Of a DNA stretch of 64,000 bases, positions 58,590 through 64,000 are shown one piece after another (positions within the stretch are counted from its first letter, which is position 1; the number at the start of each line of letters is the position of its first letter). Source of the DNA: Corbicula japonica (taxonomy: Eukaryota > Mollusca > Bivalvia > Venerida > Cyrenidae). The stretch covers positions 1-64,000 of the forward strand of contig JAZAYU010000362.1 in the NCBI GenBank assembly GCA_038501625.1, read 5' to 3'. The translations under genes were made by a program, and so were the position numbers. The notes beneath the pieces were generated by a model, which saw nothing but the letters and a program-made list of their open reading frames with translations, was not told where the DNA came from and ran no database searches.

Positions 58590-59670
58590 GAACGTTGCAT
58601 AACGGACGATAACCGAATTCGTATTCATAACGGTAACTAAATTATTTTTCTGCACAAATAAGGTTTTAATTTTAACAGTGGAATGAAAAAAGAATAACCA
58701 GAAAACTTAATCTGTTGGGACGAAACAGTATCAACAAATTATCATTAATACTCGGGATAACGTAATCACTATTTCCAAAGCTTGCCGGAGACGGCCAAAT
58801 AGGTATGATGGGTGTCTACGATGGAAACATCTCCTAACTAGTCCGAGACATTCACCAAGAAAACATCAAAATGGCATTGATCAGTTTTATTGAGAACTAT
58901 TCATATTACACTTGCTGGCTTAAGCGTTGCTGGCCCCGCCAATGTGATTATAAAACTATTTCAAGCTCACTGAAATTTGAGCATAAAAATTTGATGGCTT
59001 CGTATCCTTTCATTATCAAAAATAAAACAGTTTAAAGTGAAAACGTGAGGTAACATTGGATCTCACTGACATCTAAAGAACAGAAATAAAAGGTAGTTCT
59101 TATTCATGAAGGCTGTTGATGTTCCATAGACATTTCAAGTTTAAGCCCGTGACAGAATAGAGTTGAGCATGAAAAAAGTTTAATAATCTGGTTGTCTGGC
59201 CTCAACAAGAAAACTGAAATAGATATATTTAAATGGTGACTATACGTGTACAACTAAGTAAATATTTAGATTACACAATTAAGTTATTATTTATGCGGAG
59301 AGTGCTTGGAATTATATTATTTACACTGTTTTTTTATAATACTTATCATTAATTATCAGGCGGTCACATAAAAACATGAAAAACATATATGTTTTTTAGA
59401 GAATCCAAAACATAAGCACAATATTTTTAGTTGAGGCATTAATTGATTAGGCCCTAATTGATATTTAAAAAAAAAATAAATTTAAAATTTAAGAGTATGT
59501 CGTGAAGTTAAATAAATTTAAAATTTCAGAGTTTGCTGATGCGTTAGTAAGGAAATATGATGTTTTTCCTTTTTCTCGTTATCCTATATTTATTTCACAG
59601 TTTCCAGATTACCATTTATCTGGCATGTTAGAGCGTAAAGCGAGGTAACTCTTACCAGTGAAAGTTTGAC
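58590..59670. other. intergenic, upstream of the THEG-like gene
   Basis: AT-rich. AAATAAATTTAAAATTT occurs twice (about 59474 and 59511). No gene recognised. Confidence 0.4.
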
Positions 59671-59672
59671 AG

Positions 59673-59688
59673 GCGTCCCTAGCGACGC
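59673..59688. promoter_or_regulatory. X-box-like imperfect palindrome
   Basis: GCGTCCCTAGCGACGC lies about 31 bases before the start codon. On the minus strand GTCGCTAGGGAC resembles the RFX X-box (GTTGCCATGGCAAC type) with mismatches. RFX factors drive ciliary and sperm genes in animals, so it would suit the gene below, but the match is imperfect. Confidence 0.3.
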
Positions 59689-59718
59689 TTAACAACACGT
59701 GTGTAGCTCGCGCTAAAA

Positions 59719-59890
59719 ATGGCTACCGCCACACAAGGTGAGGTTTATTTCATAAATAAAATGGTGAAATGGCAACAAAAAGGGATTTATAAAATTAAAA
59801 TTATGTTTATATTATTCCAGAACAACCTGCGAGCAGGATTGAGGTCTTGGCCAAACCAAAAAGTGTGCCTCCAGAGTTTTCGGAAGATCG
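59719..59890 (+). CDS. THEG-like (testicular haploid expressed gene) protein, first two exons
   Basis: Exon 1 (59719-59737, ATGGCTACCGCCACACAAG|GTGAGG) and exon 2 (59821-59890, TTATTCCAG|AACAACC ... GATCG|GTAAGT) join in phase. They encode MATATQEQPASRIEVLAKPK followed by SVPPEFSEDR. 'RI-LAKPK---P-F-EDR' resembles the repeated motif of THEG/THEG-like proteins, which are testis-expressed and, in mammals, linked to sperm and chaperonin or microtubule partners. Both splice sites are strong. I found no further exon to the end of the window, so the gene probably continues beyond it across an intron longer than 4 kb. The identification rests on about 30 residues and is moderate. Confidence 0.5.
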
Positions 59891-60099
59891 GTAAGTAAAG
59901 TGAAAGTAGAAAAGTGAAAGTTTTGGTTGGTGGGGTATTTTAAATTAACTTAATGTTTTGCTGTAATGTTACTAGTTTCCAGTTGGAATGGTTAAAAAGG
60001 AGCAGCTGTTTGCATGACCAAATACTAGTATTGTGATCTGAAAGGTTGATTGAAAAGGATAATTTCAGTAACATCTTGTTGTTTTTTTTCTTTATTTAA

Positions 60100-60929
60100 G
60101 GTAATTCATAGCCCCAGACAGTATGTTGCACTAATGATGAGCTGTGAAAATTAAATTATCATTTTTTCAACAATTTCCGGACAAACCGTTATTATATTGT
60201 TAGAAACAGATGAATATTGATAATAACAGGAGACAATTGTTGAAAAATATGAATTTTGTTAGAAAAGTAATAAAATGTGGTACCTGCTATGTTGTCTAAT
60301 CCGGGTGTCAAAATAAAGCACTTTCCGCTCAAATATATCAAAAATAATTAATTACAATATCCAGTTAAATGTTCCATCTAGGGTCAACCAGTGTTACTTT
60401 TTCAAAATAACTTGAAAATATTGCTCTTATAAATCAAAATCCAAACACATCATCCTTTGTCCCATGAGGTCACTCACCCGTGCAAAAAGCATGCAAATCA
60501 TGCCCACTTGTGTTTTACCTGTAGGACAGTTTAATCTCTACATGTATAACAATGTAAATCTTGTGTGATGGTATTTGTGCAGTGTTTTGAAATTCATAAT
60601 AGTCAATGTTTAAAATGTTATTTTGAAAAAGTAACACTGGTTGGCCCTAGAAGGAACATCGAACTGGATATTGTAATTAATTGTTTTGGATTTATTTGAG
60701 TGGAAAATGCTTTATTTTGACACCCGGTTTAGACAACATAGCAGGTACCACATTTTATTACTTTTCTAACAAAATTCTTTTTTTTTTCACAATTGTCTCC
60801 TGTTATTATCAATATTCATCTGTTTCTAACAATATAATAACTGTTTATCCGGAAATTGTTGAAAAAAATGATAATTTAATTTTCGCAGCTCAGCATTAGT
60901 GCAACATACTGTCTGGGCTATGAATGACC
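60100..60929. mobile_element. 830-bp foldback element, TTAA-flanked
   Basis: Arms of about 310-320 bp (60100-60420 and 60608-60929) are inverted copies with minor differences. The terminus GGTAATTCATAGCCC is matched by GGTCATTCATAGCCC. TTAA lies at 60096-60099 and 60930-60933, as for piggyBac-type insertion. The ~185-bp loop has no coding content. Confidence 0.9.
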
Positions 60930-60934
60930 TTAAA

Positions 60935-61535
60935 AATGAACATTAAGCATTTAAAGATGGATGAGTCTGTGTTGTTTTTTTTAAATGACACAATTGCAAA
61001 AATTTGAATACAAGTTAAAATTACATAGAGTTTTTTTCTTAATAATCATAGTAAAGTTAAGAAAACAACAATAAAATATTGATTAAAATAACTGACACAG
61101 TTATAGTGTTTATTAATAAAACTATCACTATAGGACACCTGATACTGTTTCTGTTTATTACTACACTATACCGTAATCTGATACCGACATTATTTGACTT
61201 TAATTGTTTAGGACATTAATTACCCTTTTGTATTGAAAGGAGAATAAAATTGAATTTAAATGGAAAAATGGTAGTTTGATAAACACTATTGACAGTGCTA
61301 TACCTTAATTCTAAATTAAAAACAAACATCTCTTGGTTGATAAACTGTAATGTAAGATTGATATTTGGCCGGTATTTTATCTTTTTATTAACAACAATAA
61401 CTCTAACATAAGGAGAGGGTATTAGCTTTACAATACAATAGACTTCATTAAATTTGGAATCTAGATAACCATTATCAATTTTGATTTTACTTGTTAATAG
61501 TCTGAGATAAAGTACATATTGCTGAAAATATGATA
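60935..61535. other. THEG-like downstream sequence, AT-rich
   Basis: No exon or repeat recognised. Confidence 0.45.
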
Positions 61536-61540
61536 GTTAA

Positions 61541-61731
61541 AACCTTTACTCCATATAAACACATTTTAACACATCTGATCTAAATCTGCACTGGTTGCAT
61601 CTTTGTTAAAAATTACCTAATAAATATAAAAGCAAACAGTGTTGATCCTGATCAGATGGCACAGATCTGCCAACTGATCTGGATCTACACTGGACGTCTA
61701 GGCAATATAGGTATACCTATATGAAGTAAAG
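61541..61731. repeat. MITE-A copy
   Basis: TTAA at 61537-61540. AACCTTTACTCCATATAAAC ... CTGATCTGGATCTACACTGG ... GAAGTAAAGCG. Confidence 0.85.
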
Positions 61732-61739
61732 CGACCTTA

Positions 61740-62570
61740 TCAAATACTGCTAATTAGGCAAAAAATCTCTGCACTTTGTAATTTTATCAAAATCTTTTTT
61801 TACAGAGTACATCTATTGAACTAGATTGACATGTCAATGTTTGATAATATATACACATGTAAATGAAGCTATTTTAGATTAATCATATCATCACCAATAT
61901 AAATGATTTAAAACAGTGCTCCATTAAGTTTTATCTGCCTTCTGTAGAACAAGAAGCGTTACCAGTTGTTATATGATAAGTGGTCCCCATTGTCTCTGTA
62001 ATAAGTTACCTTATTCATCATTGACAATTAATTCGTATGTGGGAATTATTTCAGACTTCTGAAATAACTGTACAGTTGTAATTCAGACTATTATGAAATA
62101 TAAGGTGTGAATTGTTTAAAAACAAAGGAATATTCAAGAACAATTGTTTGTTTTTGATAAAAATTGTATTTATGCATGCATGATTCATTGCATTGAATTA
62201 AACAGTTGAATTTAATCAAAGAGCAAATGATGAGTATTTGAAACATTTTACTATCCAAAGAAAACTTGTATGGTTTCTTTGAGCTTTGTTTTATTTCTGG
62301 AATATATTACTAGTAATTCCAAACAAATTTCTTTGCCTGGGAATTAACGAAGTGCAAACTATGTGAAATAACAAACATCACCGAAGTAGTCAGATAATCC
62401 ACATCATTTCAAAGGATTTGTTCAAAACTAAAGGGAATTAATAAACTACTGAAAACAAGCAGTGTCTTTAGGGAGTCGGAAGAACTAATTGAAGAGATAA
62501 ACAATGAGTTTACATTTGGATTTAGAACAGCTGAGACTGGCTCCGTTTAGGTAAATATTTATAACATGGT
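61740..62570. other. THEG-like downstream sequence, AT-rich
   Basis: No exon recognised. Confidence 0.45.
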
Positions 62571-62576
62571 AGGACT

Positions 62577-62787
62577 GAACCCTTTACTCCAGAGATACAC
62601 CTTTATTGTATGAGGAACAATGTAGATCAAGATCAGCTGGCACATCTGTGCCATCTGATCAGGATCTACACTGTTTCTGACTAAAAACTAACAATTCAGA
62701 TCCTGATCAGATGACACAGATGTGGCAGCTGATCTGGATCTACTCTGTTCACCCATGCAATAAAAAGTGTATTTATTAAGTAAAGGG
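62577..62787. repeat. MITE-A copy
   Basis: GAACCCTTTACTCCAGAGAT ... two well-preserved palindromes ... TTAAGTAAAGGGTTAA. Confidence 0.9.
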
Positions 62788-62949
62788 TTAAAGAATTTTT
62801 TTTATCTGTTGAAGGTTAAACTTGAAAGGACAATTGTTGTATATGGCATGTACAGTTGTTGTGAGGAATTTGACATTTTTCTAAATGTAACCGCAGTGCA
62901 CAGAGAAGAAATTTGTTTATTTACCCACATGACGAAATTAATACTTTAG

Positions 62950-63130
62950 AGATATGGCTCATATCACATTGGCAACCAGTGTAGATTAAATGTGCAGTCT
63001 GATCAAGAACTTCACTGTTAACTTCTTGGTCAGACAGAAATAACCTAATGAATCTATAAGCAAACAGTGTAGACCCTGATCAGATTGCACATGTGCAGGT
63101 TGATCTTTATCCACACTGGTCATTCAGAGT
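62950..63130. repeat. MITE-A copy, ends lost
   Basis: AACCAGTGTAGATTAAATGT ... CAGTGTAGACCCTGATCAGA ... TTGATCTTTATCCACACTGG. Confidence 0.75.
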
Positions 63131-63134
63131 AAAA

Positions 63135-63700
63135 CAAAATTTCAGTAAAATTACTGAGAGATCTTTTATGGAAGTAAAGCATGTTAATTAGTTTTCATGT
63201 TATTAAATATTAGGAGTGACTGATCACACTTTTCCTTGGGGGAAAAATCTTCCATATAGGTATGCTTTGTTGTTTAGCTTTTTTTTCAAATAAATGATTT
63301 TAGTAGAGATCACTAACTGTTATCCATTGGAATTTGTGAAATGGACCTGCTTTGCTTTGAAATAGAGTTGAATAGTGTATTGTGAACATTGAATGCCATT
63401 TAATGACTGAATTTATTGTCAGTCAAAAAGTTCAATCATCTCTGTGTATAACAGTGCCAGTATCTAGATAGCACTATCTACGGCTATTCTATGACAGGAA
63501 TTTAATTTCTGTCCTTATTTTAGTTTATTATCAGTGCTTTCATTCATTGTCTTCTGGCATAGACATTTTTACTATAATTGTGAAATAATTACAGTTTGCA
63601 GGGAACTGATGTTAATGCATGTAGATATCAAGATTGTAGATTTCAAGTTGAGGGCTTGGGGGAACCAACAAATCCAAATCCCCGGGATTGTGCTCATTTA
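63135..63700. other. THEG-like downstream sequence
   Basis: An acceptor-like TTACAGTTTGCAG at 63589-63601 has no convincing exon after it. Confidence 0.35.
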
Positions 63701-63704
63701 ACTA

Positions 63705-64000
63705 TATCCCTTTACTCCATGGATATGCTTTTAATCGCATATGCGAACATTGTAGATCCTAGATTAGCTAACATATTTGTGGAATTAACTACACTGTGCC
63801 AAAGGTTATAAACTAAGCATGGAAACCAGTCTCAAATCTCAAGCATCTGATTGGCTGAAATGGCGACCAGTGGCCATTTCAGCCAATCAGATGCTTGAGA
63901 TTTGAGACTGGTTTCCAATCTCAGCTTTATAACCTCAACCCCAGGTCGCTTCTTGGTCTGAAATAACCCATTGGAGCTAAAAGTAAACAGTGTAGATCCT
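63705..64000. repeat. MITE-A copy split by MITE-B, cut by the window end
   Basis: ATCCCTTTACTCCATGGATA ... TACACTGT, then MITE-B, then GGTCGCTTCTTGGTCTGAAA TAACCC ... GTGTAGATCCT to the last base. Confidence 0.9.
63799..63936. repeat. MITE-B, near-perfect hairpin nested in MITE-A
   Basis: CCAAAGGTTATAAACTAAGC ATGGAAACCAGTCTC and its inverse, ending CTCAGCTTTATAACCTC. Arms match those at 33091 and 39263. Confidence 0.9.

Noticed and set aside
61791..61830. TTTTTACAG|AGTACATC as the next THEG-like exon
   Set aside because: In the required phase it reaches a stop within a few codons and shows no THEG motif.

Overview
The window looks like nuclear DNA from a bivalve mollusc (an inference). It is AT-rich and gene-sparse, its genes have GT-AG introns, and it is crowded with short palindromic transposons. 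It carries a NACHT-LRR receptor of the molluscan type and the ...GCTCACCTG... and GTGTCCTCGG-type repeats I associate with bivalve genomes. I saw no rRNA, tRNA, CRISPR array or bacterial operon.

Layout. 0.6-2.3 kb: 5'-truncated non-LTR retrotransposon (minus). 2.3-7.2 kb: AT-rich sequence with a 36-bp tandem repeat, tandem half-units of a palindromic repeat and a long CT tract. 7.5-9.4 kb: two-exon methyltransferase-like gene (plus). 9.7-12.5 kb: dispersed repeats and a 43-bp tandem array. 13.6-20.8 kb: two-exon NLR gene (minus). I joined its exons by matching splice sites and reading phase; its 4.1-kb intron holds an unrecognised frame-broken reading frame on the other strand. 20.8-30 kb: mostly empty AT-rich DNA giving way to MITEs. 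30.0-32.7 kb: a composite ~1.1-kb repeat, a recent ~150-bp tandem duplication and an internally deleted mariner. 35.5-51.2 kb: complete nine-exon E2F1/2/3-type transcription factor (minus), reconstructed exon by exon, with one AT-AC (U12-type) intron and two E2F-consensus sites upstream. 52-58.5 kb: MITEs, a 24-bp array, a ~48-bp array and a GC-rich block. 59.7 kb to the end: first two exons of a probable THEG-like (testis/sperm) gene (plus), whose downstream sequence holds an 830-bp foldback element and more MITEs.

Two MITE families dominate. MITE-A is about 190-230 bp, is flanked by TTAA, and contains two consecutive ~52-bp near-palindromes. At least 22 copies or fragments are visible, mostly in 27-46 kb and 61-64 kb. 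MITE-B is about 140 bp, a single hairpin with a GGCCCAAGATNATAAAAC-like terminus. Several MITE-B copies sit inside MITE-A copies and are therefore younger. MITE-A sequence is present in all seven conventional E2F introns but not in the U12-type intron.

The genes look unrelated to each other: cell-cycle transcription (E2F), innate sensing (NLR), small-molecule or protein methylation (unknown substrate) and a sperm-type structural protein. I found no convincing new multi-gene system. The best leads are the frame-broken reading frame inside the NLR intron, the satellite that repeats a consensus splice donor about every 48 bp, and the AT-AC intron of E2F.
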